In this document: positions 33,328 through 41,635 of the stretch, in pieces
Layout: each line of letters opens with the position of its first letter
Numbering within the stretch: position 1 is the stretch's first letter
NCBI RefSeq assembly: GCF_013488205.1
Contig: NZ_CP040908.1
Coordinates: 2,147,876-2,211,875, forward strand
Direction of reading: 5' to 3'
DNA: 64,000 nt
DNA from: Empedobacter falsenii
GTDB lineage: Bacteria; Bacteroidota; Bacteroidia; Flavobacteriales; Weeksellaceae
Notes under the pieces: generated by a model
Seen by the model: only the letters and a program-made list of their open reading frames with translations
Told to the model about the DNA's origin: nothing
Database searches by the model: none
Translations under genes and position numbers: made by a program

Positions 33328-34710
33328 TTAATTATCTTCTGTTAAATCTGTTTTGTACGTTTCTGGAATTGTAAAGTAATTCACTAAAATCGCAATAAAG
33401 ATTAATATCAATGGATAAGCTAATCCAATATAAGGCGACATAGCTGCCGAAACGATAATCGTACTTTTGATTAATTCTGTGACAAAAGTCGTTGCTCCAC
33501 CAATAAATCCATTCCCCATATTTTGCGCAAATCCCATACTTGTGTAACGAATTTTAGTTGGGAAAATTTCTAACATAAATGCACCAAGTGGTCCGTAAGT
33601 TGCTGCTCCTGCAATTGAAGTAATTAAACTTACAATGACAATTCCGAAAACTGCTAAATTCGAAATATCATGAACTTCTTTCAATCCTTCTGGATTTCCT
33701 AATTTCATGTACAAGAAAAATGATAATGGAATTAAGATAAAACTACAAATCATTCCTCCTAACATAACTGGTTTACGCCCGATTTTATCACTTAATGCTC
33801 CAAACCATTGATAGAAAAATGAACTAAATAATGTAGAACATAAAACAACAATTAAAACTGTTTCGTAAGGTAAATTAACCGCTCTTTGCAAGAAGAAAAG
33901 AGTTACGAATAATGTTGTTTGCATAATTGTACTTTGAGCAGCATTTCCTCCAAAAATTGCTTTCAACATCAATTTTACATTTCCTGGCGTTGTAAAAGCA
34001 TCTTTAATTGGTGTTTTAGATGTTTTTCCTTCTTTTTTTAATTGTTCGAAAATTGGACTTTCATGTAAACGTTGACGAATAAAGTAACTCAAAATCACTA
34101 ATATTCCACTAAATAAAAATGGAATTCTCCATCCGAAACTTGCAAAAGCTTCTTCTGATAAGAATGATTGTGTTAAGAAAACAACTGTTAAACATAATAA
34201 TAATCCAATTGGAACAGTTGCTTGAATAAATCCTGTATAAAATCCTCGCTTTTCTGCTGGCGCATGTTCTGCTACATAAATTACCGCACCTGCATATTCT
34301 CCACTAATTGCAAGTCCTTGCATAATGCGGCAAAACAATAATAAAACAGGAGCAAACCAACCTACACTATCAAAAGTTGGAATACAACCAATCAAGAATG
34401 TTGCTGCTCCCATCATAATTAAAGAAACTAAGAATGAATATTTTCTACCAATACGATCCCCAATACTTCCAAAAATTAATGATCCAATCGGACGGAACAT
34501 AAATGATGAAACCACTACGGCAAGTGTTTCTAAGAAATGTGACGAACCATCGTTAGGAAATAATTGTGTTGATAATACACTAGCTAAGATGATTGCCAAG
34601 AACATATCGTACCATTCGATTAAGGTTCCGACAGATGATGCTAAAATAATTTGGAATATATTATCCTTCTTCGCTACTGTTTGCGAAGTATCTAAAGTAT
34701 TTGTACTCAT
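33328..34710 (-). CDS. MFS transporter, metabolite:H+ symporter (MHS) family
   Basis: This 460-residue protein has 12 hydrophobic helices. The N-terminal SSVGTLIEWYDMFLA is characteristic of the MHS group (ProP, KgtP, ShiA), and the loop 2-3 motif GSIGDRIGRKYSFLVSL is the MFS A-motif, repeated as GALSDKIGRKPVML after helix 6. Substrates in this group are osmolytes, 2-oxoglutarate, citrate, shikimate and similar acids; the exact one is unknown. It lies 15 bases after the porin-like gene on the same strand, suggesting matched outer- and inner-membrane uptake. Confidence 0.9.
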   Translation of the reverse strand: MSTNTLDTSQTVAKKDNIFQIILASSVGTLIEWYDMFLAIILASVLSTQLFPNDGSSHFLETLAVVVSSFMFRPIGSLIFGSIGDRIGRKYSFLVSLIMMGAATFLIGCIPTFDSVGWFAPVLLLFCRIMQGLAISGEYAGAVIYVAEHAPAEKRGFYTGFIQATVPIGLLLCLTVVFLTQSFLSEEAFASFGWRIPFLFSGILVILSYFIRQRLHESPIFEQLKKEGKTSKTPIKDAFTTPGNVKLMLKAIFGGNAAQSTIMQTTLFVTLFFLQRAVNLPYETVLIVVLCSTLFSSFFYQWFGALSDKIGRKPVMLGGMICSFILIPLSFFLYMKLGNPEGLKEVHDISNLAVFGIVIVSLITSIAGAATYGPLGAFMLEIFPTKIRYTSMGFAQNMGNGFIGGATTFVTELIKSTIIVSAAMSPYIGLAYPLILIFIAILVNYFTIPETYKTDLTEDN

Positions 34711-34725
34711 GTTTTTTGTGTGATA

Positions 34726-36051
34726 TTAGAAGTTAAATAATGTTGTAAGTTGAAATCTATTGTTATTTGCTAAATATTTGTTTTCGGTTCCCGTACCTTT
34801 TATCGTCGCATCTGCCCATTGTGCTGTACTACGATCATATTCGAATCTAAATTTTAAGGCTTTGCTTAAGGTAAGATCTAAACGAGGAACTACTTTGTAC
34901 AAATAATTTACAGTACGTGTACCTGGAGTTGCCGAAATTGCGCCCCAATTTGTCGTTACACCATAAGATGTTGATGCAATTGCTCCTTCTACTGGATTTT
35001 TCACACCATTATTTCTAACATAACCTGCAAACAATCCGAACGAAAATTTTCCTGTTGAGTTTTGTTGCAAATCAATCCACATACTATGTGTATTCATCGG
35101 TTTGTATGTTTCAACAGCTGTCGGACTTGTTTGATAGCCTACAATTCCACCTAGTTGTACAAAAGATGACGCATCTTGCATCAAATATCCAGCAACAGTA
35201 ACTTGTAAAGGTTTTGTATTTAACTTTGAATAAGCCATAAATGAAACATTTTCAACTCGTTCATTAGACTTAACAGGAGGATTTCCTGAAGATAATTTTG
35301 GTTTCAAGTTTTCATATTGTGCACCAATTCCGGCAGTAAAAACTTGTGATTTATATTGAAATTGAAGATGAGCCGCTGGCATTCCACTATTTCGGAAAGG
35401 CTCTGTATTTGGAGTAAAATCTCTTTGAGAATGTAAAGCAGCAATAACTTTAAATTTGTCAGTAAATTTATGCGTTAAACGAACTTGAGGATTACGATTT
35501 AAAGCATAAACAGGCGCACCAGTTCCATAATTTGCAACATTTGGTAAAGCTTCTAACACAACGAAAGGATGCCAATATTGTCCAATCCCTAATTGCGTTT
35601 TCTCCCAATCCAACATCACATATGCGTGACGCAAACGAAACTCGTTGATTCCTCCTTCTGTTGCTCCAAAAAATTCTCCCTCTAAAATACCAGAAGTTTT
35701 AGCCCCAAGTAATTCTGGACCTTTCAAATTAACGCCAGCTCTCGAAACAATTGACAACATGTGAAATTTAGAAGCTGCATTGATATCAGCACCGTTTACA
35801 TCCGATAAACGATCTTTTGGATAAAGCGGCACTAAAGCCTCTCCTGCTCCAATCATTTGACGAGTATCCATAAAAATATCATTCCTGATAAATCCATAAA
35901 ACTGCACATCAACTTTGTCTTTGTTTTCTTTTGGTTGTATTAATTCTACTTTTTCTACAACCACACTATCTGTCGTTTTCTGTTGAGCAGAGATATAGCT
36001 ATAGCTGCAAAATATAGCTAGACAAGCCAATTTTGTTAAATTTTTACTCAT
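34726..36051 (-). CDS. Porin-like outer-membrane beta-barrel protein
   Basis: I chose ATG 36051-36049 (MSKNLTKLACLAIF), which gives a signal peptide ending YISAQ; an upstream start 12 codons earlier lacks this. The mature protein of about 420 residues is built of alternating beta-strands with many aromatic girdle residues and ends with a Phe (FQLTTLFNF), the usual barrel C-terminus. The opening VQFYGFIRNDIFMDTR and the RLRHAYVMLDWEK segment resemble DcaP-like or general substrate porins. It is co-transcribed with the MHS transporter (15-base gap). Confidence 0.75.
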   Translation of the reverse strand: MSKNLTKLACLAIFCSYSYISAQQKTTDSVVVEKVELIQPKENKDKVDVQFYGFIRNDIFMDTRQMIGAGEALVPLYPKDRLSDVNGADINAASKFHMLSIVSRAGVNLKGPELLGAKTSGILEGEFFGATEGGINEFRLRHAYVMLDWEKTQLGIGQYWHPFVVLEALPNVANYGTGAPVYALNRNPQVRLTHKFTDKFKVIAALHSQRDFTPNTEPFRNSGMPAAHLQFQYKSQVFTAGIGAQYENLKPKLSSGNPPVKSNERVENVSFMAYSKLNTKPLQVTVAGYLMQDASSFVQLGGIVGYQTSPTAVETYKPMNTHSMWIDLQQNSTGKFSFGLFAGYVRNNGVKNPVEGAIASTSYGVTTNWGAISATPGTRTVNYLYKVVPRLDLTLSKALKFRFEYDRSTAQWADATIKGTGTENKYLANNNRFQLTTLFNF

Positions 36052-36640
36052 TTTTTTTGTGATAATTTGAACGACTAAAATAATCAAAAGAAAAAAACTA
36101 ACAAATGTTCGTTAATCATTTTTTAATAAATTTTTAAAGCTTTATTAAATTCATCAAAATTTTAAATAATTTTTGAGAAATAGATATTTTGAAATAAGTT
36201 TTGGAAAGAAATTTTGAGAATTTGACATTTTAATTAGTGTACGAAATACACTTAACTTGAATTCTTCGAGGAGTATTTTTCAAAAAAAATCGAGAGAAGA
36301 ATAATTGTTTCAACAAATGAGGAGAAAGTTAGACTTCTCTCGTAGTTTTAGTTTTAAAAATGTATGCAAATTTATCGATTACAGAATTTTCTTCAGCATA
36401 ATCAATAATAAGCTTATGTTAAATCATAAAAAAAAGAAGTTTTCTTAATTCTATTTACCATCCTCTACACTATTTTTAAAATTTATGTATAATTATTCAG
36501 TCAATATTATTAAATAAATTATATTTTTATCAAATTCGGATTACATACTTCAAATAAAATTCAATCTTTACTAATTTTTTAAGATTTTTTTTAGAAAAAA
36601 CTTAAATGTTGGGGCTATTTTTGCTTTGCAAATTACAGCT
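36052..36640. other. Long intergenic region with two inverted repeats
   Basis: No gene of protein-like composition is visible in these 589 bases. It holds a short hairpin AGTGTA-CGAAA-TACACT (36236-36252) and a longer inverted repeat CGAGAGAAG (36291-36299) and CTTCTCTCG (36334-36342) enclosing a purine-rich loop. These could be operators or RNA structures ahead of the porin operon. At its right end is the -7 box for the acetyltransferase gene. Confidence 0.5.
36616..36623 (+). promoter_or_regulatory. -7 promoter box for the acetyltransferase gene
   Basis: TATTTTTG, a TAnnTTTG match, 18-25 bases upstream of ATG 36641. It also rules against the TTG start at 36626, which would lie at the transcription start. 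Confidence 0.5.
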
Positions 36641-37480
36641 ATGCAAACAAACATTGAAATACACTCATTAACTCATGTTGATTTGGAAGAATTATCAGCC
36701 TTATATAATCTTTCTTATCAAAATTATTACGTTTCTATCAACCTTTCGACTGAACAATTTCAGGGAAAATTAAAAATGGAAGATATCAATCTTGATTATT
36801 CTGTAGGTGCTAGTATTGATGGAAAATTAGTTGGCTTTTTACTTTATGGAATTAGAAATTATAATGATGTAAAAACAGCTTATATTGGTGGCACAGGCGT
36901 TTGTCCTGAACATCGCGGAAAAAAAATAACACAACAAATGTTAGATTTTAGTTTTCCCAAATTGAAAGAACAACAAGTGAAAAACATATTTTTAGAGGTA
37001 AATACTAAAAATGATTTTGCAATTAACGCTTACGAAGCTTGTGGTTTTGAAAAAACAAGAACTTTAAATAGTTACAAAGGAATTCCTATTTTGGTCGTAA
37101 ATCCATTACATGAAATTGTAGAATTTAGTGATTTAGATTTGATTACAAGTGAAAACTTTTGGGACATAAAACCTACTTGGAAAAATGATATTCAAAGTGT
37201 AAAAAATATCCTCGAAGATTGTCAAATAAATGGAATTTATGAAGATGGAATTTTAGTTGCTTACAAAATTATCAACAAAAATAATACACGTATTTATCAA
37301 TTTGGTGTTCATCACGATTATAGAAATCGTTATTTAGCTTCAATTCTTTTCAGCGATTTGAAGAACAAAGAAATTAAAATGATTAATGTTGACGAAAGAG
37401 AAATCTCTACAAATGATTTTATTCAATCGATGGGATTAGAATTGTACGACAAACAATACGAAATGAAAAAAGAATTATAA
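36641..37480 (+). CDS. GNAT-family N-acetyltransferase
   Basis: The product from ATG 36641 is about 279 residues. An N-terminal GNAT domain (about 1-150) shows TAYIGGTGVCPEHRGKKITQQMLDF, which is the acetyl-CoA-binding V-x-P-x-x-R-(G/K)-x-(G/K) region (core VCPEHRGKKI), followed by FLEVNTKNDFAINAYEACGFE. The C-terminal 120 residues look like a second, degenerate GNAT fold (YQFGVHHDYRNRYLAS). Two-domain GNATs of this size are common in Bacteroidota; the substrate is unknown. A terminator follows and the gene is monocistronic. Confidence 0.8.
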   Translation: MQTNIEIHSLTHVDLEELSALYNLSYQNYYVSINLSTEQFQGKLKMEDINLDYSVGASIDGKLVGFLLYGIRNYNDVKTAYIGGTGVCPEHRGKKITQQMLDFSFPKLKEQQVKNIFLEVNTKNDFAINAYEACGFEKTRTLNSYKGIPILVVNPLHEIVEFSDLDLITSENFWDIKPTWKNDIQSVKNILEDCQINGIYEDGILVAYKIINKNNTRIYQFGVHHDYRNRYLASILFSDLKNKEIKMINVDEREISTNDFIQSMGLELYDKQYEMKKEL

Positions 37481-37483
37481 ATC

Positions 37484-37513
37484 AAAAGCCTCTGTTTTAG
37501 AGGCTTTTTTTCA
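37484..37513 (+). terminator. Intrinsic terminator after the acetyltransferase gene
   Basis: AAAGCCTCT and AGAGGCTTT form a nine-pair stem with a five-base loop and a seven-T run. It lies ten bases before the convergent tyrS stop. Confidence 0.9.
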
Positions 37514-37522
37514 TTTTATTAT

Positions 37523-38725
37523 TTACTTCAACTCGAAGAAATCTCGTTTTCCTATTTTAATTTTAGTTTCTGTTTTTAATTCAAAATCATCAAAAGCATC
37601 CATTTTTTTTTCTCCATTAATTTGTACAGCGCCGCTTTCTATCAAACGTCTAATCGCATTTCTCGACAAATCTTTCTTTAATTGATGACAAACATCTAAC
37701 AATGTAATTTTATCATTTTCAAAGTTTAAAGAACTAATTTTAATTGATTCAAAAACTCTATTTTCATCATTTCTTTTCTGAAATTGATTATTAAAAAATT
37801 CCTCTGATTTCTCAGCTTCTTTATCAGAGTGATATTGAGTAATAATATTTTTTGCAACTAATTTCTTAATTAACATTGGATTATCTGTTTTTAATCGTTC
37901 ATTCAGATTTGTTTTTTCTTCAATAGAAAAATCAGTTGCTAACGCAATGTATTCTTCTAATAAATCATCTGGAATAGACATCGTTTTCCCAAACATTTCA
38001 TTAGGCTCATCCGTCAAACCAATAATATTATTCAGTGATTTACTCATCTTTTCTTTTCCATCTGTTCCTCTCAAAAGTGGCATACACATCACAATCTGAG
38101 CAGCTTCTCCATTCGTTTCTTGCAATTGGCGTCCCATTGTACAATTAAATAATTGATCAGTTCCTCCCATTTCAATATCTGCATTTATTTGAACAGAATC
38201 ATAAGCTTGTAAAATTGGATAAACCAATTCGTGCATTGCAATCGGCGTATTTTCTGTGAAACGTTTATTAAAATCATTTCGATGCATTAATTGTGCAACA
38301 GTAACTTTTGACAACAACTGAATAACATCTGAAAAAGGCAAATGATCTAACCAATCCGAATTAAATACAATTTCAGCTTTATTCACATCAATAATTTTTG
38401 ACAATTGATTGATATAAGTTTCTGCATTTTTCTGTACTTGATCTACATTCAGCGGTTGACGACTTTTGTTTTTTCCTGTCGGATCACCAATTTGAGCTGT
38501 AAAACTACCAACCAAAATGACAATTTGATGTCCTAAATCTTGGAATTCTTTCAATTTCTTCAATACAACGGCATGACCAAGATGCAAATCGGGTGCGGTA
38601 GGATCAAAACCTAATTTGATTCGCAATGATCGGTTTTCTTTTTCAGCTAATTTTAATTTTTCTTCCAATCCATTTTCTGGTAAAAAAATAGCTACATTTT
38701 CTTTTAAACTTTTTAGATTTTCCAT
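37523..38725 (-). CDS. tyrS: Tyrosyl-tRNA synthetase
   Basis: I start the gene at ATG 38725-38723 (MENLKSLKENVAIF), giving 400 residues; the frame is open for 32 codons upstream but those run through a terminator hairpin. Class I motifs are HLGH at 48-51 (PDLHLGHAVVL) and KMSKS at 226-230. The tyrosine pocket block (VYPILQAYDSVQINADIEMGG; core QAYDSV) and the C-terminal S4 RNA-binding domain (RNAIRRLIESGAVQING) are present. It belongs to the KMSKS-type TyrRS branch. The 5' region contains a Tyr-coded leader ORF and a terminator that can be blocked by an alternative stem, so expression is probably set by attenuation. Confidence 0.96.
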   Translation of the reverse strand: MENLKSLKENVAIFLPENGLEEKLKLAEKENRSLRIKLGFDPTAPDLHLGHAVVLKKLKEFQDLGHQIVILVGSFTAQIGDPTGKNKSRQPLNVDQVQKNAETYINQLSKIIDVNKAEIVFNSDWLDHLPFSDVIQLLSKVTVAQLMHRNDFNKRFTENTPIAMHELVYPILQAYDSVQINADIEMGGTDQLFNCTMGRQLQETNGEAAQIVMCMPLLRGTDGKEKMSKSLNNIIGLTDEPNEMFGKTMSIPDDLLEEYIALATDFSIEEKTNLNERLKTDNPMLIKKLVAKNIITQYHSDKEAEKSEEFFNNQFQKRNDENRVFESIKISSLNFENDKITLLDVCHQLKKDLSRNAIRRLIESGAVQINGEKKMDAFDDFELKTETKIKIGKRDFFELK

Positions 38726-38738
38726 GATTTTTTTAAAT

Positions 38739-38769
38739 AAAAAAAGCCCGAGCAAAACTGCTCGGGCTT
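38739..38769 (-). terminator. Attenuator terminator in the tyrS leader
   Basis: On the minus strand GCCCGAGCA (38767-38759) and TGCTCGGGC (38754-38746) pair perfectly around GTTT, followed by seven T. It ends 14 bases before the tyrS ATG. No complete upstream minus-strand gene needs this terminator; it would stop transcription before tyrS unless its left arm is engaged elsewhere. Confidence 0.85.
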
Positions 38770-38835
38770 GTAGATTATGATTAAATTTTTGACGTACAAA
38801 ATTAATACGAAGTATACACATAGTCTACCCGAGCA
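38759..38835 (-). promoter_or_regulatory. Candidate anti-terminator stem of tyrS
   Basis: Minus-strand segment A, TGCTCGGGTAGACTATG (38835-38819), lies inside the leader ORF. Segment B (38779-38759) reads CATAATCTA, CAAG, CCCGAGCA. A and B pair over 16 positions (8 G/C-rich pairs, a four-base bulge, then 8 of 9 pairs). B's CCCGAGCA is also the left arm of the terminator, so A:B and the terminator exclude each other. Confidence 0.75.
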
Positions 38836-38897
38836 AATATTGTACGATAATAAGTGCTAAAAAATGGTAAACGTAATATGTGTTGCAAAAACTTCAT
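38802..38897 (-). CDS. Tyrosine-rich leader peptide of tyrS
   Basis: ATG 38897-38895 opens a 31-codon ORF: MKFLQHILRLPFFSTYY, then RTIFARVDYVYTSY, with TAA at 38804-38802. It has five Tyr codons, all TAT, at positions 16, 17, 26, 28 and 31. It is in a different frame from tyrS. The TACCTTTG promoter box ends eight bases upstream, so the mRNA starts at or just before the ATG. A ribosome stalled at Tyr16/Tyr17 would leave segment A (from 38835) exposed; one that reaches the stop codon would cover its 3' part. This is the layout of a ribosome-mediated attenuator. Confidence 0.75.
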   Translation of the reverse strand: MKFLQHILRLPFFSTYYRTIFARVDYVYTSY

Positions 38898-38905
38898 TTG
38901 TAATG

Positions 38906-38913
38906 CAAAGGTA
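38906..38913 (-). promoter_or_regulatory. -7 promoter box of the tyrS leader
   Basis: TACCTTTG on the minus strand, a perfect TAnnTTTG match, eight bases before the leader ATG. The nearest TTG upstream is 30 bases away, longer than the usual 19-23, so no normal -33 is claimed. Confidence 0.6.
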
Positions 38914-39002
38914 AGAATAGTTTTGAGAATAGAAATTTTCGTTCAAAAAATTATCTTAATCAATAATTCTATAGAAAAATCCTTTATAAAAGTTTTTCGT
39001 AA

Positions 39003-39010
39003 TAACTTTG
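39003..39010 (+). promoter_or_regulatory. -7 promoter box for ybaK
   Basis: TAACTTTG, a perfect TAnnTTTG match, 17-24 bases upstream of ATG 39027. It diverges from the tyrS leader promoter. Confidence 0.5.
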
Positions 39011-39026
39011 TGTAAATTATTATAGA

Positions 39027-39518
39027 ATGAGCAATAAAACTGCTAAAACAAATGCAGTCCGAATTTTAGACACAAACAATATTTCATACGAATTACGCGA
39101 ATATGAAGTTGATGAAGAACATATTGATGCTTTGCATGTTGCAAATTCATTGAGCGTAAATCCAGAAGGAATTTATAAAACTTTGGTTTTGAAAGGAAAT
39201 GTAGAACCATTTTTAGTTGCCGTAATTCCTGCGAACACGCATCTTGATATGAAAAAATTTGCTAAAGTTTCTGGAAATAAAAACTGCGAAATGCTTCCGT
39301 TGAAAGATTTACTCAATGTTACAGGTTATATTCGTGGCGGTTGCTCACCTATCGGAATGAAAAAGCAATTTCCTACTTATATAGAAGAACTGGCAATTTT
39401 GCAAGATCAGATTTGTATTAGTGCAGGAAAAAGAGGTTTACAAATTATTCTAAATCCCGAAGATTTAAAAAATTTAATTGAGGCTAAATTTGAAGATATT
39501 ACACAATTTGATTCATAA
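39027..39518 (+). CDS. ybaK: Cys-tRNA(Pro)/Cys-tRNA(Cys) deacylase YbaK
   Basis: The 163-residue product matches the YbaK/EbsC editing-domain family: KTLVLKGN near residue 50, a central sheet with VAVIPANTHLD and KKFAKVSGNKNCEM, and the family signature GYIRGGCSPIGMKKQFPTYIE. YbaK hydrolyses cysteine mis-charged onto tRNA(Pro). Its conserved lysine is in KTLVLKG. The protein is a stand-alone trans-editing factor of normal size. It diverges from tyrS and converges on the redoxin gene with one base between stops. Confidence 0.92.
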   Translation: MSNKTAKTNAVRILDTNNISYELREYEVDEEHIDALHVANSLSVNPEGIYKTLVLKGNVEPFLVAVIPANTHLDMKKFAKVSGNKNCEMLPLKDLLNVTGYIRGGCSPIGMKKQFPTYIEELAILQDQICISAGKRGLQIILNPEDLKNLIEAKFEDITQFDS

Positions 39519-39519
39519 T

Positions 39520-40641
39520 TTATTTATTATTCAGAATAATTTTTTCTAAAATAGTTGGAAATTTTGCTTCATCTTCAAACGTCAAATCTGGATTTGCATA
39601 CACTATAATTCCATTTTTATCAATCACATAAGTCGCTCTATTGTTGTAACCTAAACGATTATACGAATTATACATCAACGAAATTGTATAATTCTCATCA
39701 TTCAAATATGTCATATTATTTGTTCGCAAAGCTGATTTCCATAATTCTAACAACGGATTTGTAGAACTAGAAATCGCATAATTTTTCACATTTTGTAACA
39801 AAGGATTATGATCAATCAACTGAATTTGAGCAGCACAAGTCATTGCAGCTTTGGTATCAATCGAAGTAAAATCTGGTAAAATTTGTCCACTAAACGCCGC
39901 TGGATAAAACGTTAAAACTTTAAAAGTTGATTTATCATCTAATAATTTTTCCGTTGAATTACTATCATAATTTGGTCCATTCAAGATAAAATCTGGTGCT
40001 TTATCACCAACTTTCAAGGTTTTATTTTGAGTAACATTTACTTCTATATTATCAGTTTTAGACGTTCTTTTTATCAATCTTTCCAAAGGTTTCAGATGTT
40101 CGCCTTGCGCACGATAATCATTGTCTCGCATCAAAATTTTATTGTTTTTATCCACTAAAAAAAGAATCGAACTCTCTACTAAAACATTGTTAGAATTAGA
40201 AGTTGGAATTATATTCGAAATTGAATTTTGCTTAAAAGGTTTCAAACCAATTGCATTATAGATTTTTCCAGATTCATCATAAAATACTTTTGTTCCATCT
40301 AACTTATTTTGATTCGAAGTTTCGCTAAAAGCAAACGCTTGTTGCGGTTCTTTACTCCATTTATCATCTTCATTTACGATATAAATCACATCAATTTTTG
40401 GAGAATTTTGAGACGAAAATGCCAAATTCTTCACAAAATAATAATTCAGCGATGTTGTCATCATGCTCGCATACGGATTCGTTTTGTATAAACTTGGCGT
40501 AAATACAATAATTTTCAAGTTTGAAGATTGATTGATACTTTCAATTTTATTAATCGGAAACTGAGCACCAACATTCAAATTTTGAGCTTTTGTAAAACAA
40601 AAACCGCATATAATTAACACTATCGAATAGATTCGTAACAT
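39520..40641 (-). CDS. Secreted thioredoxin-fold (redoxin/AhpC-TSA-like) protein
   Basis: This 373-residue protein has a signal peptide (about 1-19, FTKAQ) and two thioredoxin-like halves. The N-terminal half (about 25-190) includes LKIIVFTPSLYKTNPY and a VESSILFLVDKNNKILM strand but no usual Cys. The C-terminal half begins KVGDKAPDFIL and has VLTFYPAAFSG, the AhpC/TSA strand. In place of the usual CxxE site there is an insertion QILPDFTSIDTKAA before MTCAAQIQLID. The later NNRATYVIDKNGIIVYANPD matches the family. The peroxidase site is therefore displaced or lost, and activity is uncertain. It would be periplasmic. Confidence 0.7.
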   Translation of the reverse strand: MLRIYSIVLIICGFCFTKAQNLNVGAQFPINKIESINQSSNLKIIVFTPSLYKTNPYASMMTTSLNYYFVKNLAFSSQNSPKIDVIYIVNEDDKWSKEPQQAFAFSETSNQNKLDGTKVFYDESGKIYNAIGLKPFKQNSISNIIPTSNSNNVLVESSILFLVDKNNKILMRDNDYRAQGEHLKPLERLIKRTSKTDNIEVNVTQNKTLKVGDKAPDFILNGPNYDSNSTEKLLDDKSTFKVLTFYPAAFSGQILPDFTSIDTKAAMTCAAQIQLIDHNPLLQNVKNYAISSSTNPLLELWKSALRTNNMTYLNDENYTISLMYNSYNRLGYNNRATYVIDKNGIIVYANPDLTFEDEAKFPTILEKIILNNK

Positions 40642-40788
40642 AAAATGTTTATTTTAAATAAACTAATATATAAAAACTACCACAAGATAACTAAAATTCT
40701 ACTTTCTCAAAAAAACTATTCATTAAATTCTCATTAGAATTGACGATTAACTTTTGAAATTATCGAGTCTTTTTCGCAGTAAATCAGT

Positions 40789-40796
40789 TATCTTTG
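40789..40796 (+). promoter_or_regulatory. -7 promoter box for the TPR-like gene
   Basis: TATCTTTG, a TAnnTTTG match, 29-36 bases upstream of ATG 40825. Confidence 0.5.
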
Positions 40797-40824
40797 CGTT
40801 GATTTTAATTTAAAAATTACACAA

Positions 40825-41595
40825 ATGGAATTCAATGTTAGCAATGCTTTGAAACAATTAAATAATAATTATTCAGAAGATAAAGCGTCAGAAATTATCG
40901 AAAACTTATTGTATAATTCGACTGATTTTTCTGATGAAGACCATGAAATAATCAATCAATTGGGAGATAAATTTCTACGAATTGCTGCACAAATTTTTGT
41001 GGAAGATTTGGCGTATGATTTCAATACTTTGGTGAATTATTGGGAAGCTTTTATTGGACAATTAACAGAAGAGCAATCTCAAAACTTATTGAATTTCGCG
41101 ATCGAACAGACGGATACAGAATTTGTAGAGGATTTTATTATTGGATACCGAAAATTTTATTCAAATCCGAAAGAAAGTATTACGTTTTTCAATAAACTGA
41201 ATGAAGACGAATTTTACGAAATTAAATTCTTCAAAGCACGTTGTTACGAGGTTTTAGGAGAAAATGAAAAAGCTGTGGAAGCTTATAATAATTACTTAAA
41301 TTCTGCACATTTCAAAAAAGAAGAAAATGCTGAACAAGCTGCTGTAAACGAGTTTTATATCAGTCATAGCATTGCGCCTTTGTTGGTGAGCATGAAAAAA
41401 TATGATGAAGCCAAAGTTTATTTTGATCGTGTTTTAGGTAATATCGAATTTGAAGATTATTTAGCTAATTTTGAAGGTTCTAATCAACAAGAAATCAAAA
41501 GTTTCTTGGAGGATTATGTCACAACTTTGGAAGAAACTGACGATAAAAAAACTGCTGAAACAATTTCAAAAAAAATAATGCAATATTTTTCTTAG
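40825..41595 (+). CDS. TPR-like cytosolic protein
   Basis: The 256-residue product is acidic and almost entirely helical. Weak tetratricopeptide patterns are visible at FFKARCYEVLGENEKAVEAYNNYLNSA (about 130-155; core CYEVLGENEKAVEAYN) and VSMKKYDEAKVYFDRVLGNIEFE. It has no signal peptide or membrane helix. The N-terminal half has alternating acidic helices of no named family. It probably acts as a protein-binding scaffold; partner unknown. Its 3' region has a long imperfect palindrome rather than a normal terminator. Confidence 0.6.
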   Translation: MEFNVSNALKQLNNNYSEDKASEIIENLLYNSTDFSDEDHEIINQLGDKFLRIAAQIFVEDLAYDFNTLVNYWEAFIGQLTEEQSQNLLNFAIEQTDTEFVEDFIIGYRKFYSNPKESITFFNKLNEDEFYEIKFFKARCYEVLGENEKAVEAYNNYLNSAHFKKEENAEQAAVNEFYISHSIAPLLVSMKKYDEAKVYFDRVLGNIEFEDYLANFEGSNQQEIKSFLEDYVTTLEETDDKKTAETISKKIMQYFS

Positions 41596-41635
41596 AATTA
41601 CAACATTCGAAAATATAGTATTGATTTTTTATAGA

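Noticed and set aside
38726-38821. In-frame N-terminal extension of tyrS (32 codons)
   Set aside because: It would be encoded across the terminator hairpin and anti-terminator, and the TyrRS family N-terminus begins at MENLKSL.
38739-38835. T-box riboswitch in the tyrS leader
   Set aside because: No T-box sequence, specifier loop or AGGGTGG-type anti-terminator is present; the Tyr-rich ORF gives a better explanation.
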